Assembly (NCBI GenBank): GCA_011526565.1
Contig: WYBL01000163.1
Location: 62,001-126,000, forward strand
DNA: 64,000 bases
From: Acidobacteriota bacterium
GTDB taxonomy: Bacteria; Acidobacteriota; Vicinamibacteria; Fen-336
Direction: 5' to 3'
Shown one piece after another: positions 8,469 through 16,297 of the stretch (positions within the stretch are counted from its first letter, which is position 1; every line of letters begins with the position of its first letter). The notes under the pieces were generated by a model that saw nothing but the letters and a program-made list of their open reading frames with translations, was not told the origin of the DNA and made no database searches. The position numbers were made by a program, and so were the translations under genes.

Positions 8469-10417
8469 GCCTTCGCCGCGCCGGCCGCCGGCGGCTTCCG
8501 TTGCTGCTGCTGCTCGGGCTGCTGGGCAGCGGCCCGGCTGCCGTGGCCGACGAATCGGGGCTCGGCAAGGACCCGAAGGCGCTGGCGGCCTGGAAGCTGC
8601 TCGAGGACGGCAAGCTGATCGCGCTGCGCGAGGCGGCGGAGGCGATGGTGCGCCAGGACCGCCGCTCGTGGGCGGGCCACTTCCTGCTGGCCCACGCGCT
8701 GCACGTCTCCGAGGGCCAGCTCCCGCAGGCGCTGCGCCACGCCCGCGAGGCGCGCAGGCTGTTCGAGGAGCGCCACGGCCGGAACCCGGCCGCCGACACG
8801 CCGTGGCTGTGGCACGCCTCGATGCTCGACCAGATCGCGAACCTGCTGGCCGAGATGGACCGCTACGAGGAGCAGCTCGCGGTGCTCGCGGCCCACGACG
8901 CGAGCTACGACCCCGACCGCCCGGCGATGCGGGCGTGGCCGCTGATGCGGCTCAAGCGCTGGGACGAGGCGCGCCGCGCGGCGGAGGCCGGGCTCGCGAG
9001 CGAGGACGCCTTCCAGCAGACGAAGGCCCGCACCTCGCTGTGCGCGATCGAGTCGGAGCTGCAGCGGCGCGAGGCCGGCTATCGCGCCTGCCTCGACGCG
9101 GCGGCCGCCGACCGCAAGGCCGACTACCACTACCCGGAGAGCTATTCCAACGCGGCCTACGCCGCCCTCGCGATGCTGCGCTTCGACGAGGCCGAGAAGC
9201 TGCTCGACGAGGCGCGACGCCACTTCGTGGCCGGAACCGCGTCCAACCCGTGGCTGGACCTGATGCTGCGCTACGTCGAGCAGGCGCGGCCGGGCGAGGC
9301 CACCGACGCGATGCGCCGCATGTTCGCGTGGCGCGACGGCCAGCCGCCGGCGATGGACGAGCAGACCTGGGCGGAGACGCGCCTCGCGGCGGCCCGCTTC
9401 CTGATCTACGCGGGCCGCGGCCCGCAAGCGGCCCGCATCACGGGCCAGACCCTCGACCGCCCCGACCGCACCGGGCTGACCAGCGCGGACACCCGGCAGC
9501 TCGAGGCCGGGGCGGCCCTGCTCGACCGCCAGGCGGCGCTGCTGGCGGCCGAGCGCGAGGCGGAGCGGGCCTCGGCGACGTACCGACTCGAGTCGCTCAA
9601 GGCGCGGCTGCGGAGCTGGCGCTACGCGTTGCGCGCGTGGTCCTCGGGCCGCCGCGCTGCCGCGCTGATCGACGAGCCGCTGCTGATGTCGACGCTGCGG
9701 CCCTACCTCGCGGGCGGCATCCCGGTCGACGTCGACGTCGACGCCATCGGTCCCGGCGTGGTGGCCGGCGCGCTGTCGCGGGCGCGGCGGCTCGACACGG
9801 CGCCCGGCTTCGCGCCCTACTTCGACCAGGTCGAGTCCCAGGTGGCGCTGGCCCAGGGGCGCCGCTCCGCCGCGCTCGCCGCCGCGGAGCGCGCGATCGA
9901 GGCACTGCCGCGAGCGGAGGCGCTGCGGCGCGCGAACGCCGCGGCGCTCGGCGCGCGGGCAGCGCTGGAATCCGGCCGCACAGCCGACGCGGCGCGGCTC
10001 TTCGACCTGGCCCTTCAGGTCCACCCGGGCGCCCTGCGCGCCCCGGGCCTGCGCCTGCCCGTCGCCTGGCGCGCGAGTGGCGATCCGCTCTCGCGGGCGG
10101 CGCTCGACCTGCTGCGCGGCTCGCCGCGGCTCGCGCCGGACGGCGGCCTCGGCTTCGCCGTGTCGGTCGAAGGCACCCGCGCCTGCCTCTCCGGGCCCGG
10201 CGGGCGGACGTATTCCTGTGCCTCGATCGATCCTCGTCCCGGCGAAAGCGAGCGCGACGCCGCCTCCCGCCTCGCGCTCGAGTTCCACGAGCGCGCCTTC
10301 GCGCCGCGGCTGGACCTCAGCCAGTCCGACCTCAACTCGCTCGACGGCTCGCCGACAGCCGGCGGCACCCGCGGCGAGCGCCGCTTCGAGGACGTCCTCG
10401 AGGGCCTGGGCCGCTGA
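8465..10417 (+). CDS. Secreted TPR-like protein of the MoxR operon
   Basis: A 650-residue protein with a signal peptide (MSLRRAGRRRLPLLLLLGLL, cleaved near PAAVADE). Most of the rest is alpha-helical with Ala/Leu/Glu/Arg-rich repeats of about 34 residues, for example AGHFLLAHALHVSEGQLPQA followed by ALRHAREARRLFEE, consistent with divergent TPRs. No catalytic motif is visible. The location is predicted to be the periplasm. Its start overlaps the MoxR stop by four bases, so it is probably a scaffold or substrate of the DUF58/transglutaminase/MoxR complex; that role is inference. The C-terminal 120 residues do not look like TPR. Confidence 0.7.
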   Translation: MSLRRAGRRRLPLLLLLGLLGSGPAAVADESGLGKDPKALAAWKLLEDGKLIALREAAEAMVRQDRRSWAGHFLLAHALHVSEGQLPQALRHAREARRLFEERHGRNPAADTPWLWHASMLDQIANLLAEMDRYEEQLAVLAAHDASYDPDRPAMRAWPLMRLKRWDEARRAAEAGLASEDAFQQTKARTSLCAIESELQRREAGYRACLDAAAADRKADYHYPESYSNAAYAALAMLRFDEAEKLLDEARRHFVAGTASNPWLDLMLRYVEQARPGEATDAMRRMFAWRDGQPPAMDEQTWAETRLAAARFLIYAGRGPQAARITGQTLDRPDRTGLTSADTRQLEAGAALLDRQAALLAAEREAERASATYRLESLKARLRSWRYALRAWSSGRRAAALIDEPLLMSTLRPYLAGGIPVDVDVDAIGPGVVAGALSRARRLDTAPGFAPYFDQVESQVALAQGRRSAALAAAERAIEALPRAEALRRANAAALGARAALESGRTADAARLFDLALQVHPGALRAPGLRLPVAWRASGDPLSRAALDLLRGSPRLAPDGGLGFAVSVEGTRACLSGPGGRTYSCASIDPRPGESERDAASRLALEFHERAFAPRLDLSQSDLNSLDGSPTAGGTRGERRFEDVLEGLGR

Positions 10418-10452
10418 AACGGCACGACGCCCGGTTGGAAGACGACGACGAC

Positions 10453-10544
10453 GCCACAGAGGCACCGAGGGCACAGAGACGCACAGAGGGGGTAGCCAGT
10501 TGAGAGCACTCTGTGAACCTCTGTGTCTCTGTGCCTCGGTGGCG
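10453..10544. repeat. Imperfect inverted repeat of cacagag units (REP-like)
   Basis: The left arm (10453-10490) contains gccacagaggcaccgagg and cacagagacgcacagagg. The right arm (10510-10544) is its imperfect reverse complement (ctctgtg, ctctgtgtctctgtgcct, cggtggc). Together they form a long stem with a loop of about 20 bases between the TPR gene and a dehydrogenase gene. Similar cacagaggcacagag intergenic palindromes occur in many copies in unrelated bacterial genomes and may be mobile or structural. It contains no ORF and is lower in GC than its surroundings. Confidence 0.75.
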
Positions 10545-10609
10545 CCGTTTTCGTTCCCGGACGCGTTTGGAGCCCTGTTAAGGTTGGCCGCTTCGAAAGG
10601 GAGGCTGCC

Positions 10610-11479
10610 GTGAACATCGCCTGGTTCGGAACCGGACTGCTCGGCGCCGCCTTCGTGCGCCGGCAGCTCGAGCTCGGGCACGCCGTCGCCGTCTGGAACC
10701 GCAGCGCCGACAAGGCCCGCGCACTCGCCGCCGACGGGGCTCGCGTCTGCGAGCGGGCCGAGGACGCGCTGGCGGGCGCGGAGCGGGTGCACCTGACGCT
10801 GGCCGACGACGCCTCGGTCGACGCCGTGCTGGAGCCGCTCGCGGACGCGATCACGCCGGCGACGTGGATCGTCGACCACACGACGACCGCGCCGACCCCG
10901 ACGGCGGAGCGCACGCGGCGCTGGCAGCAGCGCGGGCGCCGCTACGTGCACGCGCCGGTGTTCATGGGGCCGCCCAACGCCCGCGAGGGCTCGGGCGTGA
11001 TCCTGGTCTGCGGCGACCCCGCCCACCACCAGGCGCTGCAGCCGGCGCTGGCGCCGATGACCGGCCACGTGGTCTACGTGGGCCCCGGCCCGGAACGGGC
11101 GGCGGCGTTCAAGCTGTTCGGCAACCTGTGCTTCATCGGCATCACCGGCATCCTCGGCGACGTCAACCGGCTGGCCGCGGCGCTCGGCGTGCCGACGGCG
11201 GAGGCGATGGGGCTGTTCCAGCAGTTCAACCCCGGCCAGTTCCTGCCCGCGCGCGCCGCCAAGGTCGCGGCGGCCCAGTTCGAGCCGCCGCTGTTCGAGG
11301 TGACGATGGCGCGCAAGGACCTGCGGCTGATGATCGAGGAGGCGCAGGCCCGCGGCGTCGACCTGCCGGTGGCGCGCGGCGTCGCCGCCGCCCACGACGA
11401 GGCGATCGCCCGCGGCGACGGCGGCCTCGACTCGTCGGCCGTCGCGCGCGTGGACCCGCGGGGCGGAACCGCCTCCTAG
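10610..11479 (+). CDS. NAD(P)-dependent beta-hydroxyacid dehydrogenase family protein
   Basis: A 289-residue protein. The N-terminal Rossmann fold starts immediately with NIAWFGTGLLGAAFVRRQLE (dinucleotide-binding GxGxxG variant), followed by the VAVWNRSADKARAL region that contacts the cofactor ribose. The family catalytic lysine is in AAAFKLFGNLC (about 165). It matches 3-hydroxyisobutyrate dehydrogenase / glyoxylate reductase-like enzymes. The motif FMGPPNAREGSG replaces the usual substrate loop DAPVSGG, so the substrate is uncertain. AAAGGGAGG 5 bases before GTG decides the start. The stop overlaps the convergent coiled-coil gene in CTAG. Confidence 0.85.
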   Translation: MNIAWFGTGLLGAAFVRRQLELGHAVAVWNRSADKARALAADGARVCERAEDALAGAERVHLTLADDASVDAVLEPLADAITPATWIVDHTTTAPTPTAERTRRWQQRGRRYVHAPVFMGPPNAREGSGVILVCGDPAHHQALQPALAPMTGHVVYVGPGPERAAAFKLFGNLCFIGITGILGDVNRLAAALGVPTAEAMGLFQQFNPGQFLPARAAKVAAAQFEPPLFEVTMARKDLRLMIEEAQARGVDLPVARGVAAAHDEAIARGDGGLDSSAVARVDPRGGTAS

Positions 11480-11877
11480 GGCCGGGGCGTGCTGCGACGC
11501 CCTGGCGAACGCTGCTCGAGAGTGCGCACGCGGCGGTCCAGGTCGTCGATCCGGCGATCCACTTCGGCCTCGCGGGCCGCACCCGTCCGCGTCGAGCCCG
11601 CGACCGCGGCTCGCAGGGACGCCACCTCGCTCGCGAGTTGATCGACACGCTGCTCGAGCATCCCCATGCGGGTCTCGAGCCCGTCCAGGCGGCCCTCGAT
11701 CCGCTCCAGCGCCATGCGGATCGCCGCGTACTCGGCCTCGAGCCGGTCGAGGCGCTGAGCGAACGCGTCGAACTTGCCGTTGAACTCGAGGCGCAGTCCG
11801 GCCGCAGCCGCGTCGATGCGCTCGGCGAGGCGGTTCTCCATGAGCTGGAGCGCCGTCAGGATGTCGGGTGTGGTCAT
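11476..11877 (-). CDS. Small coiled-coil protein
   Basis: 133 residues, almost entirely heptad-patterned coiled coil (about 10-120): LQLMENRLAERIDAAAAGLR and LERIEGRLDGLETRMGMLEQ show the a/d hydrophobic spacing. There is no signal peptide and no domain I can name. GGAGGAG lies 5 bases before the ATG. It is read away from the glycosyltransferase operon behind it with a gap of 47 bases. It could be a cytoplasmic oligomerisation or scaffold protein; nothing in the context assigns a role. Confidence 0.65.
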   Translation of the reverse strand: MTTPDILTALQLMENRLAERIDAAAAGLRLEFNGKFDAFAQRLDRLEAEYAAIRMALERIEGRLDGLETRMGMLEQRVDQLASEVASLRAAVAGSTRTGAAREAEVDRRIDDLDRRVRTLEQRSPGRRSTPRP

Positions 11878-11924
11878 CGGTTCTCCTCCGCTCCCACGCG
11901 GGAGAGGCGGGGACATGCCCGAGT

Positions 11925-12593
11925 CTACCGTGCGGCCGGGTCCGCGGGAGGTCCGAGCGCCAGCGCCAGCGCACGGCGCGTCGCGTCGTCGAGGGGGAGC
12001 GCTGCGAGACGGGATCTGTCGCGGCGCAGGTCGTCGAGGGTGTCGAGGTCGCCGTGGCGCGGCAGGCGGGTGAACGTCAGGCCGGCGCGGGCGACGCGCT
12101 CGAGCGTCTGCGGCATCACCCGCGGCGTGCTCCACTCGACGCCCGCGAACAGCGCCGGCTGCGGCGAGCGCAGGCCGAGCAGCACGTAGCCCCCGTCGAG
12201 CGCCGGCGCCAGCGCCACGTCGTGAGCGCCGAGCGCCTCGAACGCGTCCTCGACGTCGATGGCGGACAGCGACAGGCAGTCGGTGCCGACGATCACGGCG
12301 CGCTCCGCGCCGCTCGTGAACGCGGCGTCGAAGGCGGCCGCCATGCGGGCCCCGAGGTCGCCTTCCGCCTGCGGCAGCACCGGTTCGGCGAGGCGATCCG
12401 CCAGTCGCGCGGCCGCGTCGGCCGGCGCGCCGAACAGCATCCGCCGCCACGGGCCGCGCAGGGCGGCCAGCGCGTGCTCGACGAGAGCCGCGTAGAGCCT
12501 GGCCGCGGCCTCCGCTCCGAGCAGCGGCGCGAGCCGAGTCTTGACCCGGCCCGGCACCGGCTCCTTCAGGAAGACGATCAGCACGTCGTTCAT
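11925..12593 (-). CDS. TIGR04282/DUF2064-family glycosyltransferase
   Basis: 222 residues. The N-terminus FLKEPVPGRVKTRLAPLLG is the signature of the DUF2064 (TIGR04282) family of GT-A-fold nucleotidyl/glycosyl transferases. The metal-binding block VIVGTDCLSLSAIDVEDAF and the LDGGYVLLGL block follow. Family members are often encoded beside GT2 enzymes in clusters that decorate lipids or arsenosugars. The start codon overlaps the stop of the upstream polytopic glycosyltransferase gene, so the proteins are probably made together. The acceptor is unknown. Confidence 0.82.
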   Translation of the reverse strand: MNDVLIVFLKEPVPGRVKTRLAPLLGAEAAARLYAALVEHALAALRGPWRRMLFGAPADAAARLADRLAEPVLPQAEGDLGARMAAAFDAAFTSGAERAVIVGTDCLSLSAIDVEDAFEALGAHDVALAPALDGGYVLLGLRSPQPALFAGVEWSTPRVMPQTLERVARAGLTFTRLPRHGDLDTLDDLRRDRSRLAALPLDDATRRALALALGPPADPAAR

Positions 12594-13816
12594 CGTTTCG
12601 CCCACACCCGCCACCCCTGGACCGCGGCCACCGCCGCGCACGGCCCGTACTCCAGCGCCCGCCAGGCCCACGGCAACTGCCAGGCTTCGCCCGACTGCCA
12701 GCCGGGCAGCGCGAGGTAGGCCAGGGCGATCGTGCCCGTCAGCGTCAGCAGCGCCGGGGCCTCGACCACGACCAGCAGCGGCAGCAGCCACAGCGCGTAC
12801 CACGGCAGCGAACTCGGCCCCAGCAGCAGGAACGCGGCGACGACGGCGAGCGCGGCGCGCGCCGGCTCCACTCCGCGCCAGCCGAGCCCGAGCGCCAGCA
12901 GCAGCGCGAGGACGGCGGCGAGCTGCGGCGCCCCCGTTTCGCCGGCGAGGGCCGTCAGCAGCGCGAAGCCCGTCTCGTTGAAGCGCCAGAACGCGGCGTA
13001 CCCCTGCGCCGAACGCAGCAGGCCGCTGCCCGCGTCGAAGAACGGCGCGGTCGCCGCGGCGGCCAGCAGCAGCGGGGCCAGCGCGTGGACGGGCCGGAAG
13101 CGGCGCAGCCAGGCGAGCGCGACCAGGCCGGGCAGCAACTTGACCAGCGCCCCCGCGCCGAGCGCCAGCGCCGCGGCGCCCGCGCGGCCCCGCGCGAGGG
13201 CGAGCAGCGCGAGCGGCAGGAACAGCGTCGCCGCCGGCTCGAGGTGGGCGCTGCCGGCGATCTCGACCAGGGCGAGCGGGCTCCAGGCCGCGATCAGCAC
13301 CCGCCACTCGGGAAGGGAGCGCGCGCGCAGCAGCGAGAGCAGTGCCAGCCAGCCGAGCGCCTCGCAGCCGACCAGCAACACCTTGAACGCCGCCACCGAG
13401 TCGTGGACGGCGCTGGTCGCGCGCGCGGCGAGCTGCCACAGCGGCGGGTAGATCGCCGTGTAGTCGCGATGGTTCATCCGTTCCCAGGCCGGGTCGCGCA
13501 GGTGCGCGAAACGCGCGGCCTCCGGGCGGTCGCTCCAGGCGTAGGGATTTCCGCCGTGGCGCTGCACCCGGCCCTCCCAGACGTAGCGGTAGACGTCGTC
13601 CGAAAGCAGCGGCGGCGCGGGCACGAGCAGCCCGCGCCACGCCAGCGCGAGCAGCAGGGCCGCGTGCAGGCCGCGCCCGCGCAACTCGAGGCGCGCGGCG
13701 GCGTGCAGCGCGAGCAGGTAGGCGGCGAAGGCCGCCCCGAACACGGCGAGGTGCGGCGCGATCGCGCGGGTGGCGTCGCCCGCTTGCGCGAACTGCCAGG
13801 CGCAGGCGCAGAGCAC
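12590..13816 (-). CDS. Polytopic GT-C (GT87-like) glycosyltransferase
   Basis: 408 residues with about 10 predicted membrane helices. The first luminal loop carries LLSDDVYRYVWEGRVQRHGG (about 72-91), the acidic DD motif and the Y-x-WEGR feature common to DUF2029/GT87-type mannosyl- or arabinosyltransferases, which take sugars from polyprenyl-phosphate donors on the periplasmic side. The upstream GT2 gene could supply that donor, which fits the operon order. The start is uncertain: GTG is used here, but a CTG 12 codons earlier overlapping the upstream TGA would add a more complete first helix. Confidence 0.78.
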   Translation of the reverse strand: MLCACAWQFAQAGDATRAIAPHLAVFGAAFAAYLLALHAAARLELRGRGLHAALLLALAWRGLLVPAPPLLSDDVYRYVWEGRVQRHGGNPYAWSDRPEAARFAHLRDPAWERMNHRDYTAIYPPLWQLAARATSAVHDSVAAFKVLLVGCEALGWLALLSLLRARSLPEWRVLIAAWSPLALVEIAGSAHLEPAATLFLPLALLALARGRAGAAALALGAGALVKLLPGLVALAWLRRFRPVHALAPLLLAAAATAPFFDAGSGLLRSAQGYAAFWRFNETGFALLTALAGETGAPQLAAVLALLLALGLGWRGVEPARAALAVVAAFLLLGPSSLPWYALWLLPLLVVVEAPALLTLTGTIALAYLALPGWQSGEAWQLPWAWRALEYGPCAAVAAVQGWRVWAKR

Positions 13817-13848
13817 GAGCGCCGCGGCGGCGAGCAGAAGTCGCGGGC

Positions 13849-14532
13849 TCAGCGGGAGAGCGCCTCGCGGGCGATGGTGGCGAGGATGCGGGTGCCGGCG
13901 CGCACGCTGCCCGAGAGCGTGCCGCTCACCTTGCTGCGGCCCAGCCGCGGGCGGTAGTCGACCGGCACCTCGACGACCCGCAGGCTGCGCTTCTGGGCGC
14001 GGGCCTGCATCTCGACGGTCCAGCCGTAGGCGCGATCCGCCATCTCCAGCCGCTCGTAGCCCGTGCGGGTGATGGCGCGGAACGGACCGAGGTCGGTGGC
14101 GCGCGAGCCGAGCGCCGCGTTCATGAACGCGACGCAGAGCCGGGTGCCGGCCACCGCGTGCCAGGGGTGGGCGCCTTTCGCCCGCCGGCCGAGCTGGCGC
14201 GAGCCGATGACCAGGTCCGCTTCCCCGCGGCGCAGCGGCAGCAGCACGTCCGCGAGCTGGGCCGGGTAGTCGGAGAGGTCGCCGTCGACGAACGCGTAGA
14301 CGTCCGCGCCCGCTGCGGCCGCGGCGGCGATCCCGGTCAGGCAGGCCTGGCCGTAGCCGCGCCGCGGCTCGTGCAGCACGGTGGCGCCGGCCGCCCGCGC
14401 CACCTCGGCCGTGCGGTCCCGCGAGCCGTTGTCCACGACGAACACGCCCGCCTCGACGGGCGGCAGCTCGCGCACGACCTGGCCGATGGCCTGCTCCTCG
14501 TCGAGGGCGGGAATGATCACGGCGACGCGCAC
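13849..14532 (-). CDS. GT2 glycosyltransferase (polyprenol-phosphate type, soluble)
   Basis: 227 residues with a GT-A fold: VAVIIPALDEEQAIGQVV (3-20), FVVDNGSRDRT and the metal motif FVDGDLSDYPAQL (about 84-96). Unlike the enzyme near 3 kb it has no C-terminal membrane hairpin. LGRSKVSGTL is the conserved C-terminal GRSK-type motif of DPM1/UDP-sugar polyprenol-phosphate transferases. It is first in a three-gene minus-strand operon with the GT-C and DUF2064 enzymes, and probably charges polyprenyl phosphate for the GT-C enzyme. The GTG start lies 7 bases after TAGACT, another near-leaderless arrangement. Confidence 0.85.
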   Translation of the reverse strand: MRVAVIIPALDEEQAIGQVVRELPPVEAGVFVVDNGSRDRTAEVARAAGATVLHEPRRGYGQACLTGIAAAAAAGADVYAFVDGDLSDYPAQLADVLLPLRRGEADLVIGSRQLGRRAKGAHPWHAVAGTRLCVAFMNAALGSRATDLGPFRAITRTGYERLEMADRAYGWTVEMQARAQKRSLRVVEVPVDYRPRLGRSKVSGTLSGSVRAGTRILATIAREALSR

Positions 14533-14574
14533 GGCAGGCAGTCTAGCGGCAGCGCGGCGCGCGATCCGGGCGTC

Positions 14575-14892
14575 TCAGGCCTGGGGCGAGCCGAACACCA
14601 CCGACTCGATCAGCTCGCGGTCGGCCTCGGACAGCTCCACGAAGCGCACGCCCATGCCGAAGCGGTCCATCGCGTGGGCGACCTCGGCCTCGGCCCGGAT
14701 CTCGCGGCCGGCGACCGTGAAGCGCAGCGAGAGCCGCGTGCCCGCCGGCGCCGGGTTCATGGTGTCGACGAAGGCGCCGGTCACGGAGAGGTCGGAGATG
14801 CGCGGGTTCATCGGGTTCGCCACCCCGACCGCCTGGCAGACCAGGTCGCACGGGTAGGAGACGCGGGGCGCGATGCGCTTGTCCTGGCTCAT
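14575..14892 (-). CDS. PilZ domain protein (c-di-GMP receptor)
   Basis: 105 residues, a single PilZ domain. Both c-di-GMP-binding motifs are present: the RxxxR-type N-terminal loop in KRIAPRVSYP (5-14) and D-x-S-x-x-G in ISDLSVTGAF (about 32-41). It therefore should bind c-di-GMP in the cytoplasm and signal by protein contact. A diguanylate cyclase gene lies 3 kb away. It is divergent from the porin-like gene; TAGGAT lies 9 bases before its ATG. The output partner is unknown. Confidence 0.88.
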   Translation of the reverse strand: MSQDKRIAPRVSYPCDLVCQAVGVANPMNPRISDLSVTGAFVDTMNPAPAGTRLSLRFTVAGREIRAEAEVAHAMDRFGMGVRFVELSEADRELIESVVFGSPQA

Positions 14893-14901
14893 GGCGCCTG
14901 C

Positions 14902-14960
14902 ATCCTAAGGTCGCGGCGTGATCGCGCGCAACGCGGCCACGGGCGCCGCCGTTGTAGGAT
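14902..14960. promoter_or_regulatory. Divergent -10 elements, PilZ / porin-like genes
   Basis: Minus-strand TAGGAT (14907-14902) stands 9 bases before the PilZ ATG, and plus-strand TAGGAT (14955-14960) stands 5 bases before the ATG of the porin-like gene at 14966. They are the most AT-rich hexamers in the interval. No -35 of good quality is visible for either. Confidence 0.4.
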
Positions 14961-14965
14961 CGGCC

Positions 14966-16057
14966 ATGCACCACCTTCGAACCGCCCTCGCGTTGTGCCT
15001 CGCCGCCGCCCCGCTGGCGGCCCAGGAGGCCGAGCCCGTCTACCAGGAGCCGAAGACGCTGAGCGTCGCCTTCGAGCTCGACGGCCTGCTGCGGGCGGAG
15101 TGGACGCGCGAGCTGAACACGGCCGAGAAGGACGCGCGCCAGCGGCTGCAGTTGCGGCCGCGGCTGGAGCTGGGCGTGGGGCCGGTGGCGTTCGGCCTCG
15201 GGGCCGAGGCCAACCTGTCTTCGGACGACAACCAGCCGCCGGTGGTCGCGGTGCAGCGCGACAACTACGACTCGCGCCAGGTGCGCCTCGACCTCGCCTG
15301 GGCGAAGGTGGAGGCCGGGAGCTGGCTGCGGCTGCAGGGCGGCCGCTTCGAGATGCCGATCGGCTTCACCGAGATGATCTGGGACCGCGACCTGCGCGCC
15401 CAGGGCGCGGCGGCCTCGCTCTCGCTGCGCGACCGCGGCGGGCTGAAGCGGCTCTCCCTGGCGGGCGTCGGGAGCTGGGGCTCCCACGTGTTCGACGACG
15501 GCACGGCGCGCACGCTGGCCGCGGCCGTCGAGGCGGACTTCGCCCTCGGGGACTTCTCGACGCTGTCGCTGACCGGCGCCTTCGTGCGCTTCGACGACTT
15601 CGACGAGCTGACGCCCGCGATCCGCCGCCAGAACACGCGGGTGGCCGGCGCGATCGTGCGCGAGTACGAGGTGCTCGACGGCGTGCTGCGCTTCCGCCAC
15701 GAAGGCGCGGTGCGCGTCGAACTGGTGGCCGACCTCAGCGTGAACACGGCCGAGGACACCGACAACAAGGGCCTGTGGCTGGCGGCCGTCGTCGGGTCGG
15801 TGCGCTCGGCGCGGGTCCGCGGCGAGTACGTCTACGCGAAGGTCGACAAGGACGCGACGCTGGCGGCCTACGGCGCCGACGACTTCCTGTGGGTGACGGG
15901 CTGGGACGGCCACAAGGCCGACCTCGGCCTCCGCCTGTCGGACCGCGCCGCCCTCCACGTCGTCGGCCAGTGGCAGCGGTTCAAGGACGCGCCGCAGGTC
16001 GCCGAGCGCGACCGCTGGGTCAAGCGTTACCGCGTCGACCTGCGCTTCCGGAGCTGA
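14966..16057 (+). CDS. Porin-like outer-membrane beta-barrel protein
   Basis: 363 residues with a cleavable signal peptide (MHHLRTALALCLAAAPLAAQ). The mature protein is a series of alternating-hydrophobic strands separated by charged turns, and it ends in a strand with a C-terminal aromatic-containing segment (YRVDLRFRS), fitting an outer-membrane barrel. Strand order and the motif LRLQGGRFEMPIGFTEMIWD resemble OprP/putative-porin proteins (phosphate or anion porin relatives). The substrate cannot be inferred. The gene stands alone: PilZ diverges on its left and a 240-base gap follows. Confidence 0.65.
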   Translation: MHHLRTALALCLAAAPLAAQEAEPVYQEPKTLSVAFELDGLLRAEWTRELNTAEKDARQRLQLRPRLELGVGPVAFGLGAEANLSSDDNQPPVVAVQRDNYDSRQVRLDLAWAKVEAGSWLRLQGGRFEMPIGFTEMIWDRDLRAQGAAASLSLRDRGGLKRLSLAGVGSWGSHVFDDGTARTLAAAVEADFALGDFSTLSLTGAFVRFDDFDELTPAIRRQNTRVAGAIVREYEVLDGVLRFRHEGAVRVELVADLSVNTAEDTDNKGLWLAAVVGSVRSARVRGEYVYAKVDKDATLAAYGADDFLWVTGWDGHKADLGLRLSDRAALHVVGQWQRFKDAPQVAERDRWVKRYRVDLRFRS

Positions 16058-16116
16058 TCGCACGGCAATTCTTGCCGACCCCGAATCAGGCTGAAAAAGC
16101 GAGCTTCAAAAAACAC

Positions 16117-16145
16117 TTGCCCGATTCCACCTCAAGTCCTACAGT
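16117..16145 (+). promoter_or_regulatory. Putative sigma70 promoter of the PIN-PhoH gene
   Basis: TTGCCC (16117-16122) and TACAGT (16140-16145) are separated by 17 bases. Transcription would start near 16152 and give a pyrimidine-rich leader of about 145 bases before the ATG at 16298. The rest of the 16058-16297 gap holds nothing else that I recognise. Confidence 0.45.
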
Positions 16146-16297
16146 AATCGCAGAGTGATCGGGTCCAGGGTCCTTCGTCCCGGCCGCCCCGCTTCCGCCC
16201 CCGCCGTCTCCTGCCGTTTCCCACCCGCTCTCACCCCTCTTTCCCCGCGGTACCGACGCCTGCCGTCCGTCTGCCCGCGGGCTCCTCGCGAGGTCCG

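Noticed and set aside
10453..10544. Could the cacagag repeats be a CRISPR array?
   Set aside because: Units are irregular, arranged as one inverted pair, with no unique spacers and no cas genes.
7979..11974. Very long open frame on the minus strand opposite MoxR/TPR/dehydrogenase genes
   Set aside because: In DNA this GC-rich, antisense frames stay open by codon bias. The translation is Arg/Gly/His-rich with no domain, and the plus-strand genes have clear family motifs.
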